This document shows positions 1-9,486 of a DNA stretch of 64,000 bases, piece by piece; the first letter of the stretch is position 1, and every line of letters starts with the position of its first letter. This stretch comes from Pantoea anthophila. GTDB lineage: Bacteria > Pseudomonadota > Gammaproteobacteria > Enterobacterales > Enterobacteriaceae. The position numbers and the translations under genes are program-made. The stretch spans positions 7,927 through 71,926 of the forward strand of contig NZ_VHIZ01000041.1 of NCBI RefSeq assembly GCF_006494375.1, written 5' to 3'. The notes under the pieces were generated by a model. That model saw only the letters and a program-made list of their open reading frames with translations, did not search any database and had not been told where the DNA came from.

Positions 1-26
1 GGGTTTTTTCTGTCTGCTGCCGGCGA

Positions 27-728
27 TCAGATAAAGGCAAACGCATCGCCATACATCTGTGACTCGACTGCGCCACGCTCGGCACAAAAACGGTCGCGGG
101 CAATCTTCGCCATCTCAAAGCGTCCGGCGATGTAGATTTCATGTTCGCTCAGCGTGCTGAAATCCTGCATCACCGCGGTCAGTACCGTACCGGAACGTCC
201 CTGCCAGCCCGCTTCAGGCTGTTCAACAACCGGGATCACTTTCAGGTTCGGGTGCTTCACCGCCAGCGCATTCAGCTCGTCCAGATCGTACAGATGCTTA
301 AGCTCACGTCCGCCCCAGTAAATGGCGATATCGCGCTCCGGCTGTTCCGCCAGCGCGGTGAGCAGAATCGAACGGGCGTAGGAGAAGCCGGTGCCACCTG
401 CAATCAGGATCAGCGGCTTACTGCTCTCTTCGCGCAGCCAGGCGTCACCGTGCGGCATATCGACGGTGATCTGGCGATCGTTGCGGATCCGATCCATCAC
501 CGCCATCGCATAGAGGTTGAGATCGGACGCGCCGATATGCAGCTCAATAATATCTTTTTCCATCGGCGTTGAGGCCAGTGAGAACGGACGCTTATCACGC
601 TCATCCATCACGACCATCAGATACTGCCCCGCGCGAAAACTGAATTCCGCTTCAGGGATCAGGCGAACGCGATAGACCGTGTCGGTAATCGCCTCAACCG
701 AAGTTACTTTACAGCTTAACGTTGTCAT
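27..728 (-). CDS. fre: NAD(P)H-flavin reductase Fre
   Basis: Reduces free riboflavin, FMN or FAD with NAD(P)H in the cytoplasm; the reduced flavin serves ribonucleotide reductase activation, iron release and the prenyl-FMN pathway feeding UbiD. The start at 728 gives 233 residues, the E. coli length, beginning MTTLSCKV, with an AGAGGG ribosome site just upstream; a longer in-frame reading to 773 would overlap ubiD slightly and is not needed. The flavin-binding RPFSLAS motif lies near residue 47, the nucleotide-binding [10 protein letters not shown] near 110, and the protein ends FAFI. It follows ubiD by about 40 bases on the same strand, as in E. coli. Identity is clear from family resemblance. 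Confidence 0.95.
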   Translation of the reverse strand: MTTLSCKVTSVEAITDTVYRVRLIPEAEFSFRAGQYLMVVMDERDKRPFSLASTPMEKDIIELHIGASDLNLYAMAVMDRIRNDRQITVDMPHGDAWLREESSKPLILIAGGTGFSYARSILLTALAEQPERDIAIYWGGRELKHLYDLDELNALAVKHPNLKVIPVVEQPEAGWQGRSGTVLTAVMQDFSTLSEHEIYIAGRFEMAKIARDRFCAERGAVESQMYGDAFAFI

Positions 729-769
729 GCGTTCCCTCTGTCGGGTCGTCTTTATGGTTGTGCTCGCCA

Positions 770-2254
770 TCAACGCTGTGGCGGCTGATCAAGAATACCT
801 AGCTCATCCCAGATAGCATCAATGCGCGCCGTGACCGCAGGATCTTTAACAATGGGCGTACCCCATTCACGCTGCGTTTCACCCGGCCACTTATTGGTTG
901 CATCAAGCCCCATCTTCGACCCCAGCCCGGAAACCGGCGAGGCGAAATCGAGATAGTCGATAGGGGTATTTTCGACTAATACCGTATCACGGGCCGGATC
1001 CATTCGCGTGGTGATCGCCCAGATCACGTCATTCCAGTCGCGCGCATTAACATCATCGTCACACACAATAACAAATTTGGTGTACATGAACTGCCGCAAA
1101 AATGACCAGACGCCAAACATGACACGTTTGGCATGCCCTGCGTACTGCTTTTTAATCGTCACAACCGCCAGCCGGTAGGAGCAACCTTCAGGCGGCAGGT
1201 AGAAGTCCACGATCTCCGGGAACTGCTTAATCAGAATTGGTACCAGAACTTCATTCAGCGCCACGCCCAGTACGGCGGGTTCATCTGGCGGACGCCCGGT
1301 ATAGGTGGAGTGATAGATCGGCTGACGACGCTGCGTGATATGCGTCACGGTAAATACCGGGAAGCTATCCACTTCATTGTAGTAGCCAGTGTGGTCGCCG
1401 TAGGGGCCTTCTGGCGCCATATCGCCCGCTTCGATATAGCCTTCCAGCACGATTTCCGCACTGGCCGGCACTTCAAGATCGTTCGACAGGCACTTCACCA
1501 CTTCCGTTTTGTTGCCGCGCAGCAGACCGGCAAACGCATATTCTGACAGCGTGTCAGGCACCGGCGTCACCGCGCCGAGGATGGTGGCAGGATCGGCGCC
1601 CAGCGCGACCGAAACCGGAAAACGTTCACCCGGATGCGCTTTCGTCCACTCCTGAAAATCAAGCGCGCCGCCACGGTGCGACAGCCAGCGCATGATCAGA
1701 CGATTTTTACCGATCACCTGCTGACGGTAAATACCGAGATTCTGGCGCTCTTTGTGGGGGCCGCGCGTGACGGTCAGTCCCCAGGTAATCAGCGGTGCGG
1801 CATCGCCTGGCCAGCACTTCATGACCGGAATACGCGTCAGGTCGACCTCATCACCGCTGAACACCTCTTCCTGACAGGGCGCATTACGCAGCCGTTTGGT
1901 CGGCATGTTCAGCACCTGCTTAAACTGCGGCATTTTATCGAACAGGTCGCGGAAGCCTTTTGGCGGCTCAGGCTCTTTCAGGAAGGCCAGCAGCTTACCC
2001 ACTTCACGCAGGGCGCTCACCTCCTCCTGCCCCATGCCCATGGCCACGCGCTTAGGCGTGCCGAACAGGTTGCACAGCACCGGCATATCGTACCCTTTCG
2101 GGTTTTCAAACAGCAGGGCGGGGCCACCGGCACGCAGCGTGCGATCGGCAATCTCCGTCATTTCCAGTTCGGGATCGATGGACTGGGTAATGCGCTTTAG
2201 CTCACCGCGCTGTTCAAGCAGCGCGAGGAAGTCTCTCAAATCGTGGTATTTCAT
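770..2254 (-). CDS. ubiD: 4-hydroxy-3-polyprenylbenzoate decarboxylase UbiD
   Basis: Decarboxylates 3-octaprenyl-4-hydroxybenzoate in ubiquinone synthesis using prenylated FMN supplied by UbiX. The 494 residues match the family's usual length of about 497. The start [22 protein letters not shown] is the canonical one, and the conserved segment [17 protein letters not shown] carries the catalytic-region acidic residues. It is followed by fre, the flavin reductase, a neighbourhood that makes sense for a flavin-dependent enzyme. About 80 bases separate its start from the 3' end of pepE upstream; in E. coli rfaH is the neighbour there, so pepE is an insertion. Confidence 0.95.
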   Translation of the reverse strand: MKYHDLRDFLALLEQRGELKRITQSIDPELEMTEIADRTLRAGGPALLFENPKGYDMPVLCNLFGTPKRVAMGMGQEEVSALREVGKLLAFLKEPEPPKGFRDLFDKMPQFKQVLNMPTKRLRNAPCQEEVFSGDEVDLTRIPVMKCWPGDAAPLITWGLTVTRGPHKERQNLGIYRQQVIGKNRLIMRWLSHRGGALDFQEWTKAHPGERFPVSVALGADPATILGAVTPVPDTLSEYAFAGLLRGNKTEVVKCLSNDLEVPASAEIVLEGYIEAGDMAPEGPYGDHTGYYNEVDSFPVFTVTHITQRRQPIYHSTYTGRPPDEPAVLGVALNEVLVPILIKQFPEIVDFYLPPEGCSYRLAVVTIKKQYAGHAKRVMFGVWSFLRQFMYTKFVIVCDDDVNARDWNDVIWAITTRMDPARDTVLVENTPIDYLDFASPVSGLGSKMGLDATNKWPGETQREWGTPIVKDPAVTARIDAIWDELGILDQPPQR

Positions 2255-2334
2255 GCGGCTTTAACATTCCGGCCAGAGTGAATCGGCCATTATAGGTCTG
2301 ATTACGCGGAGTTGCTGAGGTTTATACCGCAGCC

Positions 2335-3060
2335 TCATACGCACTGAAAGGGAACCAGCGGCTGCAGTGCGCGGGTATCGTGCATTCCCTGAATCGGGTC
2401 GCCGTGGCGAAACAGCTTAAAGTCCTCGTTTCGCACGCTGTGATAGCGCAGCTGGTTGTCATGCAGGTGCAGAAAACTGCCTTCACGCAGGGCAATCACC
2501 GACTCCGTCGGATTGACCGCGCAGAACTCCGCCAGACGCTCATCGCGGGTTTCGCCCATATGGCCGCTGACGCTGGCATCAAGATAGTGGGGATTGATCT
2601 GCACCGGGAAGAGTCCCAGCGCGGGCAGCACCACACTGCTGCGCACCGGCATATCGTTGGTGGTGCGGATGGAGGGCGTCGCCACATTGCAGCCCGCGCT
2701 CCAGCCGAGATAAGGCACCTGTCGCTCACGTACCGCACGCTGGATCGGGACGATGAGATCCTGCTCATGCAGCATCTGGTTCAGAAACCAGGTGTTGCCG
2801 CCGCTGACCAGAATCAGTTCTGCCTGTGCAATCGCCTCAGCCGGTGAGGCAAAGGATTGAACCAGCCTGACCGGGATGCCCAGAGAGGCCGTGAGTTCGG
2901 CGGCGCGCTGCTGCTGATCGCCCCGGATTATCGCGTAGGGGATCAGGACCGCCGAGCGGATAGCGCGTCGGGCGATCATCGCGTGCAGCTGCGGCTGCGC
3001 ATAACCCAGCAGCGGCGCATCGTCCGCCAGCCTGCCATTGCTCAACAGAAAGAGTTCCAT
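2335..3060 (-). CDS. pepE: Dipeptidase E (aspartyl dipeptidase PepE)
   Basis: Cytoplasmic serine peptidase of family S51 that hydrolyses dipeptides with N-terminal aspartate. The 241-residue product begins MELFLLSNGR and shows the nucleophile elbow GWSAGCN with Ser at about 121; Asp about 136 (RTTNDMP) and His about 158 (INPHYLD) complete the triad known for the Salmonella enzyme. SGGNTWFL near residue 86 is also typical. It is slightly longer than the usual 229 residues. It lies between ubiD and the divergent rfaH, a place where E. coli has no such gene, so it is a single-gene insertion on the conserved backbone. No terminator was recognised after it. Confidence 0.9.
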   Translation of the reverse strand: MELFLLSNGRLADDAPLLGYAQPQLHAMIARRAIRSAVLIPYAIIRGDQQQRAAELTASLGIPVRLVQSFASPAEAIAQAELILVSGGNTWFLNQMLHEQDLIVPIQRAVRERQVPYLGWSAGCNVATPSIRTTNDMPVRSSVVLPALGLFPVQINPHYLDASVSGHMGETRDERLAEFCAVNPTESVIALREGSFLHLHDNQLRYHSVRNEDFKLFRHGDPIQGMHDTRALQPLVPFQCV

Positions 3061-3266
3061 CAGACGTTCCTTTTGCAGGGGTGAAGGTTATCGAGTCTGA
3101 TACAGAGCCCTGGTGCACGTCAATTTCCCGTTACCGTTTCTGCCCGCCTCCGGCCTGCTAAGAAAAGTCTCAATTTATTTTCTCTGCGGGCCGCTTTACC
3201 CTGCCCCTGCGCTATAACTCTGGCAACAGGTTTGCTATTCTTAGCGTCCATTCAATGGGAGCCGTT

Positions 3267-3755
3267 ATGGAAGCCTGGTACTTACTCTATTGCAAACGTG
3301 GACAGCTATTGCGCGCGAAGGAGCATCTCGAGCGGCAGGAGGTGCATTGCCTCAGCCCGATGATCGCTCTGGAAAAGATCGTGCGCGGTAAACGCACCAC
3401 GGTGAGTGAGCCGCTGTTCCCTAACTACCTGTTTATCGAATTCGATCCTGAAGAGATTCACACCACCACCATCAGCAGCACCCGCGGTGTCAGTCACTTT
3501 GTCCGCTTCGGCTCCACCCCGGCAACCGTGCCGTCGGCGGTCATCGAAGCGCTGGAAACCGACGTCCCGCAAATCCTGCTCGATCCTGAAACGCCACAGA
3601 GCGGCGATGAGGTTGTTATCACCGAAGGAACGTTTGAAGGGCTGCGCGCCATTTTTGCCGAGCCGGATGGTGAAACACGCTCGATCCTGTTGCTGAATCT
3701 CCTCAACAAGCAGGTGATGCGCAGCGTCGATAACAAGCAGTTCCGCAAGCTTTAA
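3267..3755 (+). CDS. rfaH: Transcription anti-terminator RfaH
   Basis: NusG paralogue recruited to RNA polymerase paused at ops elements; it suppresses pausing and Rho termination and couples ribosomes in long surface-polysaccharide and virulence operons. The 162-residue form starting [13 protein letters not shown] has the E. coli length; an earlier in-frame ATG at 3255 lies inside the GGGAG ribosome site, so 3267 is preferred. The NusG N-terminal domain covers about residues 1-100 and the fold-switching KOW domain about 112-162 ([17 protein letters not shown]). Its stop codon overlaps the tatD stop from the opposite strand by four bases. Confidence 0.95.
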   Translation: MEAWYLLYCKRGQLLRAKEHLERQEVHCLSPMIALEKIVRGKRTTVSEPLFPNYLFIEFDPEEIHTTTISSTRGVSHFVRFGSTPATVPSAVIEALETDVPQILLDPETPQSGDEVVITEGTFEGLRAIFAEPDGETRSILLLNLLNKQVMRSVDNKQFRKL

Positions 3756-4534
3756 GCCAGTCTGAACAGCGTCCGCGCATTATGATCAATGCGGGCCGCC
3801 AGTGCCTCCGCACTCTCACCTCGCCATGTCGCCACCTGATTGACAATATGCGGTAAAAAGCAGGGTTCGTTGCGGCGCGAAGGCGGACGCGGACGCATGT
3901 CGCGCGGCAACAGGTAGGGCGCATCCGTTTCCAGCAGCAGGCGTTCGGCCGGGATCAGCGGCAGCAGCTCACGCAGTTCCAGACCCCGACGCTCATCGCA
4001 GACCCAGCCCGTAATGCCCACAGATAACCCCATTTCCAGACAGGCTTCCAGTTCGTCGCGCGTGCCGGTAAAGCAGTGGATCACCGCACCCGGCAGTTTT
4101 GGCAGCCAGGGGGCAAGCACCGCAGCGAAACGCGCATGGGCTTCACGGCAGTGCAGGAACACCGGCATATTGAGTTCTGCGGCCAGCGCCAGCTGTGCGT
4201 CAAATGCATACTCCTGCTGCTCATGGGCCGAGAGGTTGCGATTAAAATCGAGTCCGCATTCACCAATGGCGACCACTTCCGGTTTTTCCGCCAGCCGGCG
4301 CAGGGTGCTGGCGATCTCCAGCGACCATTCGCTGGCATGATGAGGGTGAACGCCCGCGGTAGACCAGCAAAAGCCGGGCTGGCCTTCAGCCAGTCGCTGA
4401 GCCTGCTGGCTCTCCAGCGCGTTGGTGCCGGTAATAAGCATGCCGGTGACGCCCGCATCACGCGCGCGTTTAACCACCTTTTGCCGGTCGGAGGCGAATT
4501 GCGTGCTGGTCAGGTTTACACCGATATCAAACAT
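3752..4534 (-). CDS. tatD: 3'-5' ssDNA/RNA exonuclease TatD
   Basis: Metal-dependent TIM-barrel hydrolase with 3'-5' exonuclease activity on single-stranded DNA and RNA, involved in repair of oxidative damage. I chose the start at 4534 ([13 protein letters not shown]), giving 260 residues as in E. coli; the open frame runs further upstream but through the tatC terminator. Metal-ligand motifs are visible: [30 protein letters not shown] and LETDAPYL. It lies downstream of tatABC on the same strand, but a strong terminator (4554-4580) intervenes, so it is probably expressed largely separately or by read-through. Its 3' end overlaps that of convergent rfaH by four bases. Confidence 0.94.
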   Translation of the reverse strand: MFDIGVNLTSTQFASDRQKVVKRARDAGVTGMLITGTNALESQQAQRLAEGQPGFCWSTAGVHPHHASEWSLEIASTLRRLAEKPEVVAIGECGLDFNRNLSAHEQQEYAFDAQLALAAELNMPVFLHCREAHARFAAVLAPWLPKLPGAVIHCFTGTRDELEACLEMGLSVGITGWVCDERRGLELRELLPLIPAERLLLETDAPYLLPRDMRPRPPSRRNEPCFLPHIVNQVATWRGESAEALAARIDHNARTLFRLA

Positions 4535-4553
4535 AATTTTTCCCACAGTTTGT

Positions 4554-4580
4554 AAAAAAAAACCGCCCGGAGGGGCGGTC
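4554..4580 (-). terminator. Rho-independent terminator of tatABC
   Basis: Read on the minus strand, ACCGCCC pairs with GGGCGGT around a four-base loop and is followed by a run of nine T. It lies between the tatC stop and the tatD start. Confidence 0.85.
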
Positions 4581-4622
4581 TGGATGGCTCGCTTCCCGCC
4601 TGTGCGGGTCATACGGTCAGCG

Positions 4623-5381
4623 TCAGGCGTCGGTATGTTTATCCTCATCCTGTGACCAGCGGCCTTTACCCACATAGTAACGGGAAAAGAATACGCCGAC
4701 TTCAAACAGGCAGTACATCGGAATAGCGAGCAAAGTTTGGGAAAAAACGTCCGGAGGTGTGAGCAGCATCCCGACTACGAAAGCGCCCACCAGAATATAG
4801 GGACGTTTCTTTTTCAGATCTTCCGGGCTGGTGATACCGGTCCAGCAGAGCAACACGATCGCCACCGGCACCTCAAACGCCACCCCAAAGGCCATGAAGA
4901 GAGTCATGACGAAATCGAGGTATTTGGCGATATCCGTTGCGACCGTCACGCCGATGGGCGCGGTCTTGGTGAAAAAGCCAAATGCCAGCGGGAAAACGAC
5001 GAAATAAGCAAAGGCCACACCGAAGTAGAACAGGAAGGTGCTGGAAAAGAGCAGCGGCATCACCAGCCTGCGCTCATGCCGGTAGAGCGCCGGGGCGACA
5101 AATGCCCAGACCTGATAGAGGATCACCGGCACCGCGAGAAACACTGACACGATGATGGTCAGCTTTATCGGGGTAAAGAACGGCGAGGCGACATCGGTTG
5201 CAATCATGCTGGAGCCCACCGGCATCTGACTGATCAGCGGTGATGCGACCAGCTGGTAGATGTCGTTGGCGAAATAGACCAGTACCAGGAAAATGACCAG
5301 TACGGCGATGATGCAGTTCAGTAATCGCTTACGCAGCTCAATCAGATGGCTGATGAGCGGTTGGGTATCTTCAACGGCCAT
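4623..5381 (-). CDS. tatC: Sec-independent protein translocase TatC
   Basis: Polytopic inner-membrane protein that, with TatB, binds the twin-arginine signal peptide of folded exoproteins before TatA assembles the pore. The 252 residues fit the family (258 in E. coli), with six hydrophobic segments and the conserved N-terminal [18 protein letters not shown] region. [14 protein letters not shown] and [19 protein letters not shown] are typical core segments. The start ATG shares one base with the tatB stop (TAATG), indicating translational coupling within tatABC. A terminator follows at 4554-4580. Confidence 0.97.
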   Translation of the reverse strand: MAVEDTQPLISHLIELRKRLLNCIIAVLVIFLVLVYFANDIYQLVASPLISQMPVGSSMIATDVASPFFTPIKLTIIVSVFLAVPVILYQVWAFVAPALYRHERRLVMPLLFSSTFLFYFGVAFAYFVVFPLAFGFFTKTAPIGVTVATDIAKYLDFVMTLFMAFGVAFEVPVAIVLLCWTGITSPEDLKKKRPYILVGAFVVGMLLTPPDVFSQTLLAIPMYCLFEVGVFFSRYYVGKGRWSQDEDKHTDA

Positions 5382-6034
5382 TATCGTTCATCACCTGCAG
5401 GAGAGGAGGTCGCGGAAGGACGCGCAGACTCTGATGACCTGGCGGATTCGCCAGCGGGTGCCTGTGCCGGTGCGCTGGCCACAGCAGCAGGTGCAGCAGA
5501 GGATGGCGCAGCCGGAGCGGATGGCGCAGCAGAGGGTCGCTGTGCGGCCGCGGCCGGTGCGGGTTGCACCGCGGCATCGGCACCCACTACCGCAGACGGT
5601 GCCTGTGCCGGTGCGCTGGCCTGATGCTCTGCTGAGGCTGGCGTCGCGGCGGTTTCCGTCGCAGCAGGCTCAGGGGCATACCGATGCTGTGCAGAGTGGA
5701 TGGTGTTCGCTTCGTCTTCCTCTTTTTCAATGTCGATGCTCTGACTGACCGAGCGCTTCATTGAATCTGCCGTTTTACGCAGCTCTTCCATCGACTCCTT
5801 CAGCTCAGGGGAGAGCGTGCCACGGCCCGCCTCTTCCACCTTTTTCAGGCTCTCCTGCAACTCCTGCAGTTTGAGTTCCTGCGCCAGTTCATGTTGTACA
5901 TTGGCTGCCAGCGAACGAATCGCCCTGATCCAGCCGACCACGGTTTTCACCGCAACCGGTAATCGTTGCGGGCCGAGTACAATCAGCCCGATAACGAACA
6001 CCAATACCAGTTCACTAAAACCAATATCGAACAC
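5381..6034 (-). CDS. tatB: Sec-independent protein translocase TatB, long C-terminal tail
   Basis: Single-span membrane protein that forms the Tat signal-peptide receptor with TatC. The N-terminus [21 protein letters not shown] is the conserved membrane anchor followed by the amphipathic helix ([12 protein letters not shown]). The product is 217 residues against about 171 in E. coli; the extra length is an Ala/Pro/Ser-rich, low-complexity tail from about residue 120, with a recurring APAQAP unit. The tail is likely disordered in the cytoplasm. It sits four bases after tatA and overlaps tatC by one base. Confidence 0.95.
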   Translation of the reverse strand: MFDIGFSELVLVFVIGLIVLGPQRLPVAVKTVVGWIRAIRSLAANVQHELAQELKLQELQESLKKVEEAGRGTLSPELKESMEELRKTADSMKRSVSQSIDIEKEEDEANTIHSAQHRYAPEPAATETAATPASAEHQASAPAQAPSAVVGADAAVQPAPAAAAQRPSAAPSAPAAPSSAAPAAVASAPAQAPAGESARSSESARPSATSSPAGDER

Positions 6035-6037
6035 GGT

Positions 6038-6292
6038 TTACACCTGCTTGTCGTTCTTGGCTTCTTCTTTGTTAGCCGAAGTTTGCTGTTTGTCCGCCAG
6101 TGTTTTGGCAGCGAAGTCAGCGTCCTGCTCTTTCGGTTGATCCTTTTTGTCGTCCTCATCACTCATGGCCTTTTTGAAGCCACGAATCGAAGAACCTAAA
6201 TCCGAACCCAGATTACGTAATTTATTGGTACCGAACAGAAGTACAACAATCACGGCAATGATTAACAGTTGCCAGATACTGATACCGCCCAT
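6038..6292 (-). CDS. tatA: Sec-independent protein translocase TatA
   Basis: Small membrane protein that oligomerises into the Tat conduit. The 84 residues comprise a short periplasmic N-terminus, one membrane helix ([18 protein letters not shown]), the hinge and amphipathic helix ([22 protein letters not shown]) and a charged tail. Length agrees with E. coli TatA (89). It is the first gene of tatABC. The 109-base gap from ubiB presumably holds the tat promoter, which I could not define. Confidence 0.97.
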   Translation of the reverse strand: MGGISIWQLLIIAVIVVLLFGTNKLRNLGSDLGSSIRGFKKAMSDEDDKKDQPKEQDADFAAKTLADKQQTSANKEEAKNDKQV

Positions 6293-6401
6293 GAGATAGC
6301 CTCTAATATTCTGTGAAAACGATAAGGTAATGCAGGACAGAGTGCCCTTTTTAGCCGGGCTTTAGCCAGCGACATTACCTTTTTTTAAACAGACGTGACA
6401 A

Positions 6402-8039
6402 TCAGTTTGTCTTACGCCAGCCGATTAGCCATGAAACGATTCCTGCCGCCATCAGAACCGCCGGAAAGAGATCCCAGTCCGGTCGGGTGAGCAGAACTGC
6501 CGTTCCGCTTAGCAGCAGTGTGGCACCGACGCCAAACAGATAACGCGCCTGATGATGACGGACGCGCTGCGCATTGAGATCGCCCACTAATTTATCGACG
6601 CTGTGCCGTAAAAGCTTGTGCTGGCGCATGCTGTCGTAAAAGAGTTCTGGCAGCTCCGGGAGTTTTTCAGCCCAGAACGGCGCTTTCTCTTTGACCGCAC
6701 GGATAATGGCGGGGATACCCACCTGATCCTTGATCCACTCTTCCAGGAAGGGTTTGGCCGTTTTCCACAGGTCGAGCTGTGGGTAGAGCTGACGGCCAAT
6801 GCCTTCCACATAAAGCAGCGTTTTTTGCAGCAGCACCAGCTGCGGCTGCACTTCCATATTAAAGCGACGCGCGGTGTTGAACAGGTTCAGCAGCACATGC
6901 CCGAACGAGATCTCAGCCAGCGGCTTTTCAAAAATCGGCTCACACACCGTGCGAATCGCAAACTCGAAATCTTCGACGTTGGTATCGGGCGGAACCCAGC
7001 CGGAATCAACGTGCAGCTCGGCAACCTTGCGATAGTCACGGTTGAAGAACGCGATAAAGTTTTCTGCCAGATAACGCTTATCTTCTTTGTTCAGCGACCC
7101 CACGATGCCGCAGTCGATACCGATATATTGCGGATCTTCCGGGTGTTCATAGCTGACAAAAATATTGCCCGGATGCATATCTGCGTGGAAGAAGCTGTCG
7201 CGGAAGACCTGGGTAAAGAAGACCTGGACACCGCGTTCGGCCAGCAGCTTCATGTTCACGCCATGGCGCTCCAGCGTCGCAACGTCGGAAATCGGGATAC
7301 CGTAAATGCGCTCCATCACCATCATGGTTTCGCTGCAATAGTCGGAATAGACTTCCGGCACATAGAGCATACGGCTCTCTTCAAAATTGCGGCGTAACTG
7401 AATGGCGTTAGCGGCTTCGCGTAACAAGTTCAGCTCATCAAGCAGGGTTTTCTCATAATCGCGCACCACTTCGACCGGACGCAGACGACGGCCATCCGGC
7501 AGCAGACGCGGAACCCAGCGCGCCAGGCGATAGATCAGCTTCATATCCGCTTTGATCACCGGCAAAATGTCGGGGCGGATCACTTTGATCACCACTTTTT
7601 TGCCGTTAGATTTCAGTGTGGCGGTGTGAACCTGCGCAATCGACGCAGACGCCAGCGGCTTAATGTCAAAATCATCAAACCAGGTCTCGATGGGTGCGCC
7701 CATTGAGGCTTCAATCTGTGCTTTCGCTTTGACGCCATCAAAGGGCGCCACACGGTCCTGCAGGATCGCCAGCTGATCGGCGATCAGCGGCGGGAAGAGA
7801 TCCCGGCGCGTTGACAGCATCTGACCAAACTTGATCCAGACCGGCCCCAGCTGCTCCATCGCCATACGCATACGCGCACCGGTCGGTTCATGCTGGTGCA
7901 GATTGGGGATCCAGAAAATTGAGCGACGCCACAGGCGGAACAGGAAAGTGAGACGTGTCTGCGGGATCAGTTCATCAAGGCCATAGGTCAGAAACACCTT
8001 CATGATCAGATATAAGCGGCGGATCTCTCCTAAACTCAT
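6402..8039 (-). CDS. ubiB: Ubiquinone biosynthesis ADCK-family protein UbiB
   Basis: Membrane-associated atypical kinase/ATPase of the ABC1/ADCK/COQ8 family needed for ubiquinone synthesis, acting on the UbiJ/UbiK-centred soluble complex. The 545 residues match E. coli (546). Visible motifs are the family KxGQ ([16 protein letters not shown], about residue 75), the Ala-rich nucleotide loop [11 protein letters not shown], the catalytic-loop region [12 protein letters not shown] and the metal-binding IGIDCGIVG. Two hydrophobic segments at the C-terminus are the membrane anchor. Its start overlaps the ubiJ stop by four bases, so ubiE-ubiJ-ubiB form a coupled operon. Confidence 0.97.
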   Translation of the reverse strand: MSLGEIRRLYLIMKVFLTYGLDELIPQTRLTFLFRLWRRSIFWIPNLHQHEPTGARMRMAMEQLGPVWIKFGQMLSTRRDLFPPLIADQLAILQDRVAPFDGVKAKAQIEASMGAPIETWFDDFDIKPLASASIAQVHTATLKSNGKKVVIKVIRPDILPVIKADMKLIYRLARWVPRLLPDGRRLRPVEVVRDYEKTLLDELNLLREAANAIQLRRNFEESRMLYVPEVYSDYCSETMMVMERIYGIPISDVATLERHGVNMKLLAERGVQVFFTQVFRDSFFHADMHPGNIFVSYEHPEDPQYIGIDCGIVGSLNKEDKRYLAENFIAFFNRDYRKVAELHVDSGWVPPDTNVEDFEFAIRTVCEPIFEKPLAEISFGHVLLNLFNTARRFNMEVQPQLVLLQKTLLYVEGIGRQLYPQLDLWKTAKPFLEEWIKDQVGIPAIIRAVKEKAPFWAEKLPELPELFYDSMRQHKLLRHSVDKLVGDLNAQRVRHHQARYLFGVGATLLLSGTAVLLTRPDWDLFPAVLMAAGIVSWLIGWRKTN

Positions 8040-8647
8040 TTTGCCTCCAGCTGCGCCAGACGCGCATCAAGCGCCTCAAGCGAACGTTCCATCGCGTCGA
8101 CCTCCTCAGAAAACCAGGCCAGTTCCAGTGAGCCAGGCGCAACACGCCACTCTTCGGTCATGGCCTGTCCAAGATATCCCTGACGACGCGCTGCTTCACC
8201 TTTGAAAAAGCGGAAAGCCTGCTGTGCCCGCTGACTGATGCCCTGCGCGGCGATGTCGCCCACCCAGGGAGCCAGATATTCCGCCGGATCCAGCTCAGCC
8301 AGATCCATCAGCGCCGAGAACTGCTGCACCACCTGCAGATCGCCCTCTACCTGCAGTTCACCGCTGCGAATCAGCGGCGTCAGCTGCTGGCGATCGCGCA
8401 GCTTTGGCAGACTTTTCAGCGAGGTGATCACCGTGCAGTCGCTGCGGTCCTGCCAGTCAGCTAACACGTCCAGCTGCTGTTCACTGAACACCAGCACCAG
8501 GGGAGACGAGAACTCATTCAGGCGAAGTGTCAGGACTTTGCCATTCAGACGTTGCCGCGCCGGCTTAAGGCCACGATCGCGGTACAGAATACGGTTCAGC
8601 GCCGTCTCCATGCCCGCCATAATCAAAGGAGTCAGGTTCATCACCAT
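8036..8647 (-). CDS. ubiJ: Ubiquinone biosynthesis accessory factor UbiJ
   Basis: SCP2-domain lipid-binding protein that holds hydrophobic ubiquinone precursors for the late hydroxylases and methylases. The 203 residues agree with E. coli UbiJ (201). The SCP2-like fold lies in the N-terminal half (about residues 15-115) and the C-terminal end [22 protein letters not shown] is a predicted coiled coil. It lies six bases after ubiE and overlaps ubiB by four. In E. coli the 3' part of this gene also yields the EsrE small RNA; I cannot tell whether that holds here. Confidence 0.93.
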   Translation of the reverse strand: MVMNLTPLIMAGMETALNRILYRDRGLKPARQRLNGKVLTLRLNEFSSPLVLVFSEQQLDVLADWQDRSDCTVITSLKSLPKLRDRQQLTPLIRSGELQVEGDLQVVQQFSALMDLAELDPAEYLAPWVGDIAAQGISQRAQQAFRFFKGEAARRQGYLGQAMTEEWRVAPGSLELAWFSEEVDAMERSLEALDARLAQLEAK

Positions 8648-8652
8648 CTCAC

Positions 8653-9411
8653 TCAGAACTTAAATCCACGATGCAGCGCCACGATGCCGCCAGTCATGTT
8701 GGAGTAAGTGGTATTTTCAAAGCCGACATCGTTCATCATCGCCTTCAGGGTCTCCTGATCGGGATGCATACGGATCGATTCGGCCAGATAGCGGTAGCTC
8801 TCAGCATCCTGCGCCACCAGCTGGCCGATACGCGGCAGAATGTGGAACGAGTAGGCGTCATACGCTTTGCTCAGCGGGTCCAGCACTGGCTTAGAGAACT
8901 CCAGCACCAGCAGGCGTCCGCCCGGCTTAAGCACCCGGAACATGGAGGCCAGCGCCTTCTCTTTTTCCGTGACGTTGCGCAGACCAAAGGAGATGGTGAT
9001 GCAGTCGAAGTAGTTATCAGGGAAAGGCAGAGCTTCTGCGTTGGCCTGCACGTAACTGACGTTGCCCACCACACCCTGATTGCGCAGCTTTTCGCGGCCC
9101 ATCTTCAGCATGGAACTGTTGATATCCGCCAGTACCACCTGACCGGTGTCACCCACCAGACGAGAGAATTTTGCCGTCAGATCGCCGGTGCCTCCCGCCA
9201 GATCCAACACACGCTGACCGCGGCGAACACCGCTGCTGTCTATGGTAAAGCGCTTCCAGATACGATGGACGCCAAAGGACATCAAATCGTTCATCAGGTC
9301 ATATTTTGCCGCTACGGAGTGAAACACATCCGCGACTTTGTCAGCTTTTTCGCTTTTGGCGACCGTCTGAAAGCCAAAATGGGTGGTTTCCTGCTGTGAT
9401 TCATCTGCCAT
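8653..9411 (-). CDS. ubiE: Demethylmenaquinone/ubiquinone C-methyltransferase UbiE
   Basis: SAM-dependent methyltransferase that C-methylates 2-octaprenyl-6-methoxy-benzoquinol and demethylmenaquinol. Starting at 9411 ([17 protein letters not shown]) gives 252 residues, the usual length. Motif [16 protein letters not shown] near residue 70 binds SAM; the signature [13 protein letters not shown] and the conserved end [12 protein letters not shown] are present. It is the first gene of ubiE-ubiJ-ubiB, downstream of rmuC on the same strand. Confidence 0.96.
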   Translation of the reverse strand: MADESQQETTHFGFQTVAKSEKADKVADVFHSVAAKYDLMNDLMSFGVHRIWKRFTIDSSGVRRGQRVLDLAGGTGDLTAKFSRLVGDTGQVVLADINSSMLKMGREKLRNQGVVGNVSYVQANAEALPFPDNYFDCITISFGLRNVTEKEKALASMFRVLKPGGRLLVLEFSKPVLDPLSKAYDAYSFHILPRIGQLVAQDAESYRYLAESIRMHPDQETLKAMMNDVGFENTTYSNMTGGIVALHRGFKF

Positions 9412-9486
9412 CGGTTTTACCTGCTCCACAAACAATACTTTCCGAAGTGTATCAGAGTCACGGAAGTCAGGCACGCTGCGCCCATA

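Noticed and set aside
1..26. Terminator after fre at the window edge
   Set aside because: A short run of T is seen, but the sequence is too short and its orientation relative to fre does not give a readable hairpin.
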